Origin: Ursus arctos
Lineage: Eukaryota; Chordata; Mammalia; Carnivora; Ursidae
NCBI RefSeq assembly: GCF_023065955.2
Contig: NW_026622985.1
Location: forward strand, 72,839,931-72,903,930
Length of the DNA stretch: 64,000 nucleotides
Direction: 5' to 3'
In this document: positions 24,740-35,888 of the stretch, piece by piece
Numbering within the stretch: position 1 is the first letter of the stretch
How the letters are laid out: each line of letters opens with the position of its first letter
The notes under the pieces: model-generated
Told to the model about the DNA's origin: nothing
The model's database searches: none
Seen by the model: only the letters and a program-made list of their open reading frames with translations
Program-made: the position numbers and the translations under genes

Positions 24740-26100
24740 GTTTCAGCCTTTCTTCTTTCCCAACATATGAGTGGAAGGTTAAATTGTCTCTATATGCTCT
24801 ACTTCAGCTGCATCTCACAAGTTTTGATAAGTCATATTATTTTTTTTTCAGTTACAAGTATTTTATAATTGTCATTTCAATGTCTTTTTTGACCTGTGGT
24901 TGTTTTGAAGTTTATGCTTAACAGCTAATCCTTTGGGGACTTCATAATTATTATTTTATTGCACTGAAATCATTCCAATTTAATTCCACATTAATCAGGA
25001 AAATCTTCTGTATTATTTTAATACTTTGAAATTTCTTTATACTTACTTAAAGCATATAGTTCATTTTGAGAAGTGTCCCATCTTTATTACAAATGATGTG
25101 CTCCTCTTGAGTGTAGGCTTCTATGAATGTCAAATAGAACAAGTTAGTTAAATGTGTTGTTCAAGCATTGTATATTTTTGCCATTTGTGTCAGCCTTTTC
25201 TAATAGTTATTAAGATTTGTATTCAGATATTCATCTATAATTATAAATTTGTCTATTTTTCTTATATCTTCAAATTTTGGCTTTTTGCATTTTGAAGCAA
25301 ATTTAAGATTGTTATACCTCCATTTTTATAAGGACCATTTATCCACATAAAATGTCTTTCCTTGCCCCTAATAATATTTTCTATATTACATTTTTTTATA
25401 TTATTATCATTATGTCAAATGTCTTTTGGGTATTTGCATATTTCACAGTATACTTTTTTTTTTTTAGTCACTCTTCTTTCAAATCTATTTATATTCTCAT
25501 CTATAGTGTGACTTTTGTAATGAGAAAATAATTGGGTCTTTTGTTTTTAATCCTTTCTGACAACCTTTGCCTTTTAGTTAGAAGCGTTTTTTACATGTTT
25601 AATTTAACCACTGATATAGGGAGATTTAAATCACCATCTTGCTATTTATTTGCTAATTGTTCTGTATATTATTTATTTCTTTATTCTTTTCTAGCCCCCC
25701 TTTGAATAATCAAGTATCTTTTATTTTTTTGTTGTATCTCTTTAATGCACATTATTTATGCTATTTTGTATTATTCTTTTACAAGTTAGCTAGTAATATA
25801 GAGATTAAAATATGCAATTTTTGCTGCTTATAGTCTACCTTAAATAAATGATTTTAGCATGTCTCAAACAACTTGAGAATCTTACAACAGTTCAACTCCA
25901 TTTATCCCATTCCTCACCTTTGCGCTATTATCATAGGTTTTATTTATTTTCTTTAAAACCCACATGTCATAGTTAATTTTTTTCTTTTGTTTTTAAACAT
26001 AAGAATACTTTTTAAATTTGCCTACATATTTTTCACTAATGCTGCTGTTCATTCCTTTTGGCATCATGGAGCTTCTGTCTGGTATCAGTTCCCTTCCATA
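24740..26100 (-). mobile_element. Old L1 fragment, antisense
   Basis: Antisense L1 order is visible. 'cagctgcatctcacaagttt' (24807-24826) corresponds to the segment read as 'gctgcatcccacaag' in better L1 copies. The characteristic 'aggcttctatgaatgtcaaa' follows at 25117-25136. Then comes 'gttcaactccatttatccca' at 25892-25911, and 'gagcttctgtctggtatcag' at 26070-26089. The divergence is high and the frame is broken, as expected for an ancient L1M-type element. The plus-strand frame at 24676-24921 is a shadow of this. Confidence 0.7.
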
Positions 26101-26899
26101 TAGGATACACCTACAAATAATTAGGCAAAAACAGTCTCAAGTGACTAGTAATTTGCAAGAGGAATAGAAAGACCCCACCCAGAAGCTACCTGCAGATCTT
26201 GCCTCTCAGCATCCCCGCCCACCCTCCTTCTCATGAAGGATAAGCAGAAAATAAGCATAAATATCTTGTAACACCATCCAAACTAACTGTGCAAAAAGAA
26301 CAAAAGCATACGTAACAGAAAATTTCAAATACAAAGAAAGTACAATCAAGACTCAACAAACACATGAGGAAAGCCGATAACATAAAAGGCTAAAAGTGAC
26401 AAATCAAAGTAATTGTAGTTGCATAAAATATTATAAAAGTCTAATATGAGGAAAGAGTTAAATCAACCCCTACATATTGTAATCTCAGTGTCAATTTGGA
26501 CCTTCTGTGCTTCTATGTTAGAATTTTCCTGCACTGTTCCTTATTCATTTATTTGTATTTTGTCTATGTCTGCCTTCTGGAGAAGGGGCAGAAAATAAAG
26601 TGTTCATGCATTTCCTTTGTCTCTCCGGGGCTTAGATAAATTTTGACTTTTAACAAATAACTGTTCGTAATTTTAAAGTCTGAAATAGAAGTGACCTATG
26701 GGAATCTAAAATGAATGCAATTTTAAATGGAGTACAGCAAATATAATCAATAAGACAGCTCATCAAAGGAAACGTAGATAAATACACTTGAAAACTTTAA
26801 GCGATTGTTGAAAAAGTTTTAAGATATTTAAATGTTAAATAGTAAAATGGTAGTTATGTTAGATTTATTTTTTTTTAAAGAGCTGAGTAAACTATTACT
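26101..26899. other. Unassigned sequence between L1 blocks
   Basis: The sequence is A-rich with no confident match. It may contain decayed sense-strand L1, since it sits between antisense L1 on the left and sense L1 on the right. Confidence 0.4.
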
Positions 26900-27163
26900 T
26901 TTCTAAAAGATCTAGACAGGGGATCCTTCCAAAATGGAGCACAAAGGTGTTGACAATGAAGAATATGGAGAAGAAAGACAAGAGAAATAGGAGATAGAAA
27001 CAGGCATTCTAAATCTAATGGAGAATGAAGGAGAAAAGAGAGAATGGAAGAAAGGTTCTCTTTAAAGAAATAAAAGAGAAGGATCTTCTAAAACTGATGA
27101 AAGAGGAATACACAGATTGAAAAGGTCATGAAGCTCCAGGAAAAAAAAAATTATGTGTATATA

Positions 27164-27209
<46 letters not shown>

Positions 27210-27760
27210 CAATAGCAACATTGATAAGATTAACAAACAAAAACATCTGAAATTATTATTTATAATAAACCAGAATCAAACTGACATCAGACTTCTTATC
27301 AAAATAGAATCTAGGAAACAGTGAATGGCATTTTCAAAGGAGAATTAGCAGGTTCTATACCTAAGCAGGTAGGATGTTGAAGTAAAAATTATTCAAACAT
27401 AAAAATTCTCAAAAGAGTATTTCAGAACCTCTAAATTCCCATTGGAACAATTCCTGGAGTATATACTTCTTTAATCCAAGAATTAGGTTGCAGGAAGACA
27501 ATAAGAACAAAGAAATTAGTAAAGCAAAATGCTAAATGTTAACTATAAATACATACAAATGGGGAAAATTAATAAATGTGGAAATAAATTGCCAGACAAA
27601 ATCATCAGAGGAAGTGAACACAAATGGTAAGGAAATGACATTCGTTCCTTGTCCAATTTGACTAAAGATAGCTAAGACAATCAAAAATGTGATGGGTCAT
27701 TTGTTTTTGTAAGAGAATATAGATACTGATTAATTCTGTATATTCCTGGACAACGTAAGT
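26900..27760 (+). mobile_element. Old L1 5'-region fragment, sense
   Basis: The purine-rich plus strand shows 'gatcttctaaaactgatgaa' (27082-27101), then 'cattgataagattaacaaac' after a GT microsatellite. 'ctaggaaacagtgaatggca' follows at 27311-27330. These parallel the 5' region of ancient L1M elements. The copy is interrupted by the microsatellite at 27153-27207 and has no frame. Confidence 0.5.
27153..27207 (+). repeat. (GT)n microsatellite with TATG interruptions
   Basis: An A10 run is followed by 'tatgtgtatatatgtatgtg' and about 19 uninterrupted GT units. It lies inside an old L1 fragment and could have expanded from the A-rich L1 sequence. Confidence 0.97.
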
Positions 27761-28855
27761 TTAAATATGTGTGCTAAATATCGAATGCTAGAAGATTTCT
27801 GATTCTTGAAATCTATATATAGAAAAAAACTCTCCTACAATTCAAATAGCTTTGAATTTCTACAGACATTCCTCTTAAAGCATTTCTGGACTCACAGGAA
27901 AAAAGAAAGAAAACATGAGAATGAATGAAATAAATAAGCAAAAAATAAGCTAAATTGATTGGTTTCATCAATGCACACAATTGCTTTGCCTTGGGTCAAA
28001 CAGCACCAGGCGGCTAAGATCTGGAAATGAAGCCTTGAGTCCACACCAAGGTGTGAGCTTATTAGGGTGGAACTTTCAAAGTTAATAAGGTTGTTCCAAA
28101 TAAGTAACATCATTTTGTTTTCGTGGCAAAAGCAAATGCAAACACAAATCTCATCTACACCCAGACTAAACATATCCCCAACTCAACTCACCCTTAGATT
28201 CCCCCAAATCTCAGCAACCACTGCAATGCCATTTAACAAGAGGGAGTCTGAAGGGGACCCCTGCCTGGCAAGTGATCATGAGTAAGGAACACATATCTTC
28301 TACTTGAAAACTTGACAAAAGGAGCTGATCTAGGAGAACATTATTGGAACACCTATTATTAGAAGAATAAAACTTTTTTTTTTTCTTCTGCAAAGGCCCA
28401 GCCAAACTAGGGGCCCTGAAATGTATGTTTCTCTAGCCCTAAAAATGTATGTTTCTCTAGCTTAATCCACCTCTATTGCCCTGGCCTCCTTCCTCCTCCC
28501 TACATACATTTCCCATCCATGTACCCCTGAAGATGCAGCATTGTGATGGCACTGGGAGACTAGGCATATCAATCATCAATTTGTCAGAATATGTAAGGAA
28601 ATACCCCAGTTCAGATGATGCTTATTTAAATTTATTGCCCATGACTTGTAGTTGCTTTGACTTCTGAGATAGAATAGAAAAGACCAGATAGAAGAAGGAA
28701 GAAACTGTAACTGATATACCACAAACAGCAATAGTGACCTGCTGAACCTAGTGGCCTACTTAGCTATTTTCCACAGACTACAATGAAAAAACTTGGGGAA
28801 GAGTATAATTTTTGGACGCTTATACATTTTGAATGACCCAAGCTCTGATAAGAAC
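27761..28855. other. Unassigned sequence with a 19-bp local repeat
   Basis: No gene or named family is seen. At 28419-28437 and 28443-28461 the 19 bases 'aaatgtatgtttctctagc' occur twice with a period of 24. The short frames on both strands (93 codons at most, 27892-28173 minus) have no recognisable similarity. Confidence 0.5.
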
Positions 28856-28985
28856 ATAAAATAATAAGGGTGCCCGGGTAGTTCAGTTGGTAGAGTATGC
28901 AATGCTTGATCTTGGGGCTGTGAGGTCAAGCCCCACGTTGGGCTAAGAGATTACTTAAAAAAAAAAAAAAAACTATAAAATAATA
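28856..28985 (+). mobile_element. Short Can-SINE with 11-bp target-site duplication
   Basis: 'ataaaataata' occurs at 28856-28866 and 28975-28985. Between them is a forward SINE of about 108 bp: head 'gggtgcccgggtagttcagt', then 'gctgtgaggtcaagccccac' and 'ttgggctaagagattactt', ending in a 16-A tail. This is the short form without a CT-rich region, like the copies at 15.5, 22.3 and 45.9 kb. The tRNA-derived A-box and B-box regions are recognisable. Confidence 0.92.
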
Positions 28986-29479
28986 GAATAGTGCTTAGAC
29001 TAGGAAAAAAAGAGACTCAGGTTCTAATGTCAACCTATATACTGACTAAGATAATGTAACATAATTTTTCTGAGATTTTTCTTTCTGTTAAAGAAAAAAA
29101 AGAGAAACTGAATGAAGAAAGGAAAACAACTAGATTAAAAGGGAAAAAAGTCTCCTACGATACACTGTCAGAAAACCCCTTTGATATTAAAAATCTCACA
29201 AACATGCACACTTATGCAAAAACATAGGTGCCTATGTTGTTTGCTTAATAGTGATGGAAAAAGATTACAGAGCAAAGGATACACGTCACAAACTGGAACA
29301 ATACAATAACTTACCTGATAAAATAAATTAGAAACAGCAAGGAAGAACAGTTATTCCTGACATCTCTGTTGTCACTTTAAACACTGAGGAAAAGGACAAA
29401 GAGATGAAAGTGATAAGAATGAGATAATAAGTACAAAGAGACTGATGACCTAACAGAAGGTTCCTAAAATGGAGAATGC

Positions 29480-30200
29480 ATCAATTGAAACCTGAAAAAT
29501 ATATTCAGAGAAATGACACAGCAAAATTTCCCTGAAATGAAAAATTGCATAAGTAGATTAAAATATGCCAATTACACCAAAATGAATTAAAAGATAAAAA
29601 TCAACATTGAGTTATATACTGGACGTTATAAAGGTCAACTCTTTTTAAAGTATACTTGGTTCATCTAGGTAGAACATGAAGGTCACCTGCAGAGAGAAAG
29701 TCAGGCTGGACTCAGATTTATTCACAAAACCAAAAACAGTTCAACAACATTTTGAAAACATGGAGGAAATATTGTTACCAAGAAAATTATATTTAGCCTA
29801 ATTTTCATACAAGTATAAAAACAAAAGGAAGATATACTCATATATGAGGAAACTCAAAGAAGACAGCATTCACAGGCACTTTCTGGAAAAACTACTTACT
29901 GAAATTTCACTAACCAAGACAGTCAAAATACACAGCTTGGAAATGAAGATATCATTTAGAAGGGCTGGTGGTGTATATTGAAATCCTATAAATATAGAAC
30001 CAAGATTTTGAAACAAGGAAAATTGTGGATACAGATCAGAAAATGTAAGTGCTATAAAGTCTAATTAAACATATTCTAAAAACACAAAAGTTGTGGGAAG
30101 GGAGAAATTGAAAATTATAGTGCTACTAATTTCATCTTTAATAGGAGAGAGCTCGTAACGATAATAAATTCTAGAAATATGGGATAGAACTATTATAAAA
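29480..30200 (+). mobile_element. Possible old L1/HAL1 fragment, sense
   Basis: The A-rich plus strand includes 'cctaattttcatacaagtat', 'gaagatatactcatatatga' and 'ctttctggaaaaactactta' in an order that recalls the ORF1-side region of ancient L1M or HAL1 elements. No reading frame survives. Boundaries and family are uncertain. Confidence 0.42.
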
Positions 30201-30429
30201 TACAAATATACATTAACTATTATAAAATAGAAATAGCATTTTGAAAGGAAAAAGGAATGACTTCAACATCTCTGATACCCGTTAAAGCAAAACTCTGTAA
30301 ATGTCTGTGCTCACTATTTGTGCTTCTCTCCTAAACCTGATACAATCAGTCCTTCATCCTACTCTTCACAGAAACTGCTTTTGTGAGCTCTATGTTGTCA
30401 TACCCAGTGGTCATTTCTCAGCCTGCCTC

Positions 30430-31160
30430 TTATTTTTTTTTTTTTTTTATCTTCAGCATTAGACACTCAATTACCCTTCTCCTCGCAAGACTTGCTTTCC
30501 TCTTAGAGGACATCAATGTCTTCCCATTTCTCTTTGGTTTTATGGCCTGCAACTTTTTAACATTTCAATTAATCTTTCTCATACTAGCAAGTTGTAGTGC
30601 TCCTAGATTTAGTACTTGAATTTCTTTGTCTCTGTGACTTAAGGGATCACATATGATTTCGTCAGTACATGAAATGAATTGACAGCTTCTATATACTGTC
30701 AATTTTTGAAAGTAGATCCAGCCTAAACCTCATCCTGAATTCTAGACTCAAATATTCAACCACTTCCTTGGCATCTAAACTTGAACATCTGACAGATACC
30801 TCAAACTTAACGTGTCAGAAGTGAAACTCCGCTCCCATTTCTCATCCTGCTGCTCATCCAGTCTTCTGTATATTAGTGGCAACAGTATCCTTCCCATTGA
30901 CTTTTCTCTCTCATATCCTATCCACAATTACTCATCAAATGCTGTTCACTCTACCTTCAGAATATACCCATCTCCACTATAGCTTGTATACCTCACTATT
31001 AACTGTCAATGTATCATTCCAATAGACTCCTTTCAAGCTTCTCTGCTTTTTTCTTTATTCCTACAATCTACTCTTAGCAGAATGTCTAGAATGAACATGC
31101 TAAAATTAAATCAGATCACTTACTTTTGTACTCAAGATCTAATGTATTCCTGCCTCATGG
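30430..31160 (+). repeat. Ancient L2-type LINE fragment
   Basis: A segment of alternating pyrimidine-rich phrases matches the 3' coding part of L2 in forward orientation. 'aacatctgacagatacctca' comes first, then 'tcatcctgctgctcatccag', 'gctgttcactctaccttcag' and 'gaacatgctaaaattaaatc' followed by 'agatcacttac'. L2 is an extinct LINE lineage of early mammals. Many indels are present. The left end near the 17-T run at 30431-30447 is approximate. Confidence 0.55.
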
Positions 31161-32139
31161 TAAAACAATAGTAATAATAAATAATAATAATTGGTGTTTA
31201 CCACTTATTCTCATTTTTACCAATGAGAGAGGGGCCTCCATTACATCTCTGCATTGTAAGAAATAACCTTTGGTCATCTGCAATCAAGAGATTATTGAAG
31301 GCAAGTCTTTGACGGATGAATAAGCCAGTATAAAAAAAAAATATGGTAATAAATAATTCAAGAAAGAGTTGGTGGGTTGATTGTCTCTAACCACACCAGA
31401 AATTTTTAAAGAAAGTGAATTGTAAACATAAAATCCAAAATTCTCATCTCAAAATCTAACCAAGAGATAAGAAATGTCTCCAATTTTATAAAAAAAAATT
31501 GATTGTAGTCATAACATTTAATCTACAGTTCACCAAACTACAACGTTAGCTGAATTCAGAGTCATGACCAGACTCATCTGTGGAAGAGGCCTGTGATTTG
31601 AAAGGGAGGGAACTTATAGAACTCGGGGTCTCTCTTGAAAACAAGGAAAGCTTTTCTTCTATTTTATAAGGGTCTCGATAGCTTCCTGGAAGATGTTGTA
31701 ATGATGTTTCTAAGGCACTTTATTGGCAAAGGAAAACGGGGTTTTTTGTTTGGTTTTTTGTGTTTTTTTTTTTTTAATTATTATTACTTACTTGCAAATA
31801 CCCTTCTAGGCTTCGAGAGTCAGAGTCCAGTATTCCTCAAAGGAATAATATAAGTTTAAGCCCAAGAAAGTATGAACTCAAATCTCAATATCTGCCAATT
31901 TATATTGAGAAAAACCTGGGAATGTGTGGGAATGGATTCTAAGATGATACACCAGGGGACTAAATTTTTCAATTTGGATACATGTACCAGGGATTCTGAA
32001 TTCAAAAAAGGTGAAGGTCATAATTTCTGGCTTTGTTAGTTGTTTGATACATAGGCCCAATGGTTGGCATGAACTAAAAGTGAATTTTCAGGGTTTCTTG
32101 TTGTGTCACATATACTAAGTATGTTCAAACCCTGATACA
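31161..32139. other. Unassigned A+T-rich sequence
   Basis: It contains a small (AAT)n-like patch at 31170-31190 and a T/G-rich run at 31740-31775. No gene or named repeat is seen. Confidence 0.5.
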
Positions 32140-32560
32140 TTCTATCTCACATGCTTTATTAGTAACACGATTTTGACAGTCCTCCATCAAAGGGTGTAAG
32201 TATATGGTCTCTCTCTTTGAAATCCAGGCAGGCCTGTGACTACATCAGATTATATATAATCATTATGGGATACTCATCCTTGAAATCAAGCTGCTTGACT
32301 GTGAGTATGCCAAGCAGCCACATGGAAAGGCCAGATCGAGTTGCCCAGCTCAGCTGAGGTCCTAGTTGATAAACATCATCAGCATCCAACAACTGAGTAA
32401 GTGAGATGTCAGATTCCAAGTTACCCCAGCCGACACCAAATATAGCAGAACCCTACACAAATTCCCATTCATGAGCAAAACAAATATTCTTATTGTGTTA
32501 AACCACTAAGTTTTGGGCTGGTTTAAGACTCACCAGTCAATAACCAGAACACTTGGTGTA
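32140..32560 (+). mobile_element. ERVL-MaLR (MLT1-like) LTR
   Basis: The 3' part is diagnostic. 'cccattcatgagcaaaacaa' is followed by 'attgtgttaaaccactaagt' and 'tttgggctggttt', the usual polyadenylation-region end of MLT1 LTRs. The upstream part ('ccaagcagccacatggaaag', 'gcccagctcagctgag') is also consistent. No internal retroviral sequence is attached. It is an ancient solitary LTR without coding capacity. Confidence 0.68.
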
Positions 32561-34849
32561 ATGCCATTTTTGGATTATTGTTTCTCACATCTCTTCTTCA
32601 CCTTTCCCGTGCTCTGCTCTGTATTGCAGCAAGTATGTGACCTACAAGTTTCATTTCCAAACTCCTGCTAGTTGGCTCACTGCTTGTTTAGTTCAATAAA
32701 CAAGAAGAACTGGAAGTGGTTTAGAAAGTGGGAGGAAGGGAAAAGCCAGGATATTTAGCTTGAACATTCTTTCTGAGTCACATGCAATACCTTTCAGTGA
32801 CTGCTATCTTGCTCATGGCTCCAACTTTCACAAGGCAGGTGTGTTGGGGTTTGAACTCCTTCTGGTTGACTTTATGCTTCTTGAAATATAGTAAAATGGC
32901 CTCTTTCCTTTGTTAATCCAAGCTGATAGATGACAGCAATTGTAAGAAGCTGGTACTTCCTCATCATTTATTTTATGGATTCTCAGATATTCCTTCACCT
33001 CTTTGACAAATTCTCTTTGTTAAGTTCCTTCTATTTTAAATACTATAAGTAGTCCATTTGGATCCTGCCTGATACAAATATAGAGAATATAAATAAGTAG
33101 AGAATCCAGAAAAGAACACAATAGAGAATTCAGAAGAACCCAAATAAATAGAGAACTAGGATATTTGGAGTTGATCCTTCTGCATGAACTGTTTATCCAT
33201 CCTTTAACCATGGTAGAGGTGGGGGTAGTCATTAATAACCAGAGTTTTGGCTATATTGATGCTCATACTTGGCTTAGTCAACCCTTAGTTTTATGATTAT
33301 TTATCCAGTTTTAAGTATGTGTTTGAAATAGATTTATTCACCAACTCCCAAATATATGAAACTGGGTTTGTATGAGGAGGCAAGTGGAAGTCTTGGATCT
33401 CCCACTACTGCAAAAAAAAAGTAAATCTAAGAGAACACTTAATCCCAGTGGGAAATTCTAGGGTGATACTATCATATTCCCTTTTAACTTCCTGTTGACC
33501 GTACTGAAGAGAGCTATTGGTGTAAATGTGATCTTTTAACTTGAGAAAATTACATAACCTGTGGATCCTGGTATGTATCCAATGATGTGGCAAATTCTTC
33601 ATTTCTATCCCTGTAAGGAGAGAAGAACACTAGAAACAGTTGACTTTTACTAAGCACAGAGAACAGAGTCTTCACAGTCTTATCTCAGATTTGCACAAAC
33701 TTCCCTGCTATTTATCATGTACCAATCCAAAGAGATCTAAGTTTTACTGATATATACATATCAGTGTGTATGTGCATGTGTATAATAATCACTGAACATC
33801 AAATTATACACTATATTGATGGCAAATGATGATATATTCTTATGAGTAAGACACAGTAGATACCCTATATGTCTTGGAAAAGCACATGGATGCCAGTTAT
33901 AGGAAATTAATCCCCCAAAATTCTAGGTTTCTGCCATCTGAATGGATTTTCTAGGAGGTCCAGTGTTGTGGGGTATATCATCACAACCATTCTAAATCAA
34001 AAGACATATTTAAACTCATTGCACTCCCTCCTGCTAAAAGGGGACACAGTGCTTGGTAGGTCTGTTTAGCTATTGGATTAAATATATCATATTTGGCTGC
34101 TTTTTTCACATCTTTTTAGTGAAGTCATTTGTTTAAAGGAGAAAAGGAAGTGTCTGTAGCTAGTCTATGCTGCAGTTCAACTCATACTACCTCTTGGACT
34201 TTATTTCCAAAGATACCATGTTGTTTAATACTTCTGAAGTAGTTCAGTATAACGTACGGAGTCTAATGTAAGCTCCACGTGGTCTGAGAAGTTCTTTAAA
34301 ATTTTGGAACAAACTCTTGGCCTCTTCAGACAAATGATTATTCTCCATCTGATAACAATTAACTTACCATTAACTGATTACCTGACCAGAAGATATGAGA
34401 GGTCTATGTCAGCTGAGCTGCCTATCATGAATTGAGTACCCAACAACATTCCTTTTTTAAATAGAAGAGATATTTATAGGATTGAACTTTGACAAATCCC
34501 GACATTTGGTCCCCTGACAACAAAAAAACAGTTGTATTTGTATATGGTTATACTTCCTGTATACCTATCTGTGCTCTATTGCCCACTGTCTTCAAATCAC
34601 ATATATAGCCTCATGAATATTGCCTATTACAATATCCGTGTTACCAAGGAGGGGAAAAACGGGGGAGTCTTGCTTGACAAATGGTTCCTGGCAATATGCT
34701 TAGATAACCTGGATTGGTAATACTGCAGTTATCCAGCCTTATTCAAAAGTAGGGTAGAATGAAAACTCCTACCAATAGTTATAAATTCAACTTGTTTATC
34801 TCATCATCTACTTAGTCTAGAAAAAGGGAAGCATGAGTTCATGGACAAT
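32561..34849. other. Unassigned A+T-rich sequence
   Basis: This is 2.3 kb with no confident match. None of the short reading frames (70 codons or fewer) has a recognisable similarity. Confidence 0.5.
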
Positions 34850-35165
34850 AGCTAAGAGGTTGGGCAGATGTTCAGAGATTGAAAGGAATATCACTAAAGG
34901 CTTAGAGGCAAGGATATTATCTATGAATGTGCCCTGGTTGCTTTGCAAACAGGCCAAGGCTAGCCTGTTGTAGATTGAGACACCACATTGAGAAGAGTGA
35001 TCTTTCCTACTTGAGACTATCCTAGACCAGCCCAAGTTCAGCCAGTCAGCTGCTGCCTGCAAATACACGTGTGAGCTTAGCCAAAGCCAAAAAAAAGCAC
35101 CCATCAGAACCCAGCAGTTTACTCAGAATTGTAAATGAAATAAATTATTGTTTTAAACCATCTGT
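34850..35165 (+). mobile_element. MLT1/MaLR-like LTR
   Basis: 'gcccaagttcagccagtcag' and 'acacgtgtgagcttagcc' are followed by 'aattattgttttaaaccatc'. This is the typical end order of MaLR LTRs, which read 'ttattgttttaagccac' in better copies. The left boundary is estimated. The frames on both strands across it (94-95 codons) are incidental. Confidence 0.55.
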
Positions 35166-35214
35166 TTTCTATAAAATGATCTCTCTACTTGTCTACCTTT
35201 TTATTTTTATATTT

Positions 35215-35305
35215 TCTACATTTTTTGTCTTGAAATATTTAGTAGAATTCACCAGTGAAGCTATCTGGGCCTGGGCTTTTATTTGGGGGAGAAGTTATTC
35301 TGTGT
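35215..35305 (-). mobile_element. Small antisense L1 ORF2 fragment
   Basis: 'agtagaattcaccagtgaag' followed by 'ctatctgggcctgggctttt' is the antisense of a well-conserved L1 reverse-transcriptase segment. Only about 90 bases are clear. Confidence 0.72.
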
Positions 35306-35620
35306 ATATGTGTATGGACCACCCCCCACCCTCCACTATATTTCCAGCAGTTTAAGCAGAATTTTGCAATTAAAATATTCTTGGATCAGTTAGAGTCCCA
35401 GCATGAAAAGAACAGCATACTCTCTTTAGGATGATGTAATATAAGGATGTTTAATGAAGGGCAAATAGGTATGATGAGGTAGGGGTTGGATCATAAGGAA
35501 TATCTCATTAGTTCCTAGGTCTAGCAGCACTAAGCTCTTATCATACTGATACCCAAAGTCTGAAACAGAATAGAGAGATTACTAGAACCTAGAAGTGAGG
35601 AGCTGTGTCTTCCTTATAAG

Positions 35621-35888
35621 AGTCATACTCAGGGGCGCCTGGGTGGCTCAGTCGTTAAGTGTCTGCCTTCAGCTCAGGTCATGATCCCAGGGTCCTGGGA
35701 TTGAGCCCCGCTTCGGGCTCCCCTCTCAGTGGGAAGTCTGCTTCTCCCTCTCCCACTCCACCTGCTTGTGTTCCCTCTCTCACTGTCTCTCTCTCTGTCA
35801 AATAAATAAATAAAATCTTAACCAAAAAAAAAAAAAAAAAATTCTCTCCTAAAACTTCTCCTTAAAAAAAAAAAAAGACTCATACTCA
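35621..35888 (+). mobile_element. Full-length Can-SINE with target-site duplication
   Basis: The element at about 35632-35877 starts 'ggggcgcctgggtggctcag' and carries 'cagtcgttaagtgtctgcc' (A-box region), 'cctgggattgagccccgc' (B-box region) and a CT-rich stretch. It ends in 'aaataaataaataaaatctt' and A-runs split by a CT patch. Flanks 'agtcatactca' (35621-35631) and 'actcatactca' (35878-35888) are a one-mismatch target-site duplication. It is among the least diverged SINEs in the window and most like arctoid (pinniped-type) variants, which supports the organism call. Confidence 0.95.

Noticed and set aside
35632..35720. A tRNA-like head with A-box and B-box regions, considered as a tRNA gene
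   Set aside because: It is followed by a CT-rich body and A-rich tail, is flanked by a target-site duplication, and recurs across the window. It is a SINE, not a tRNA gene.
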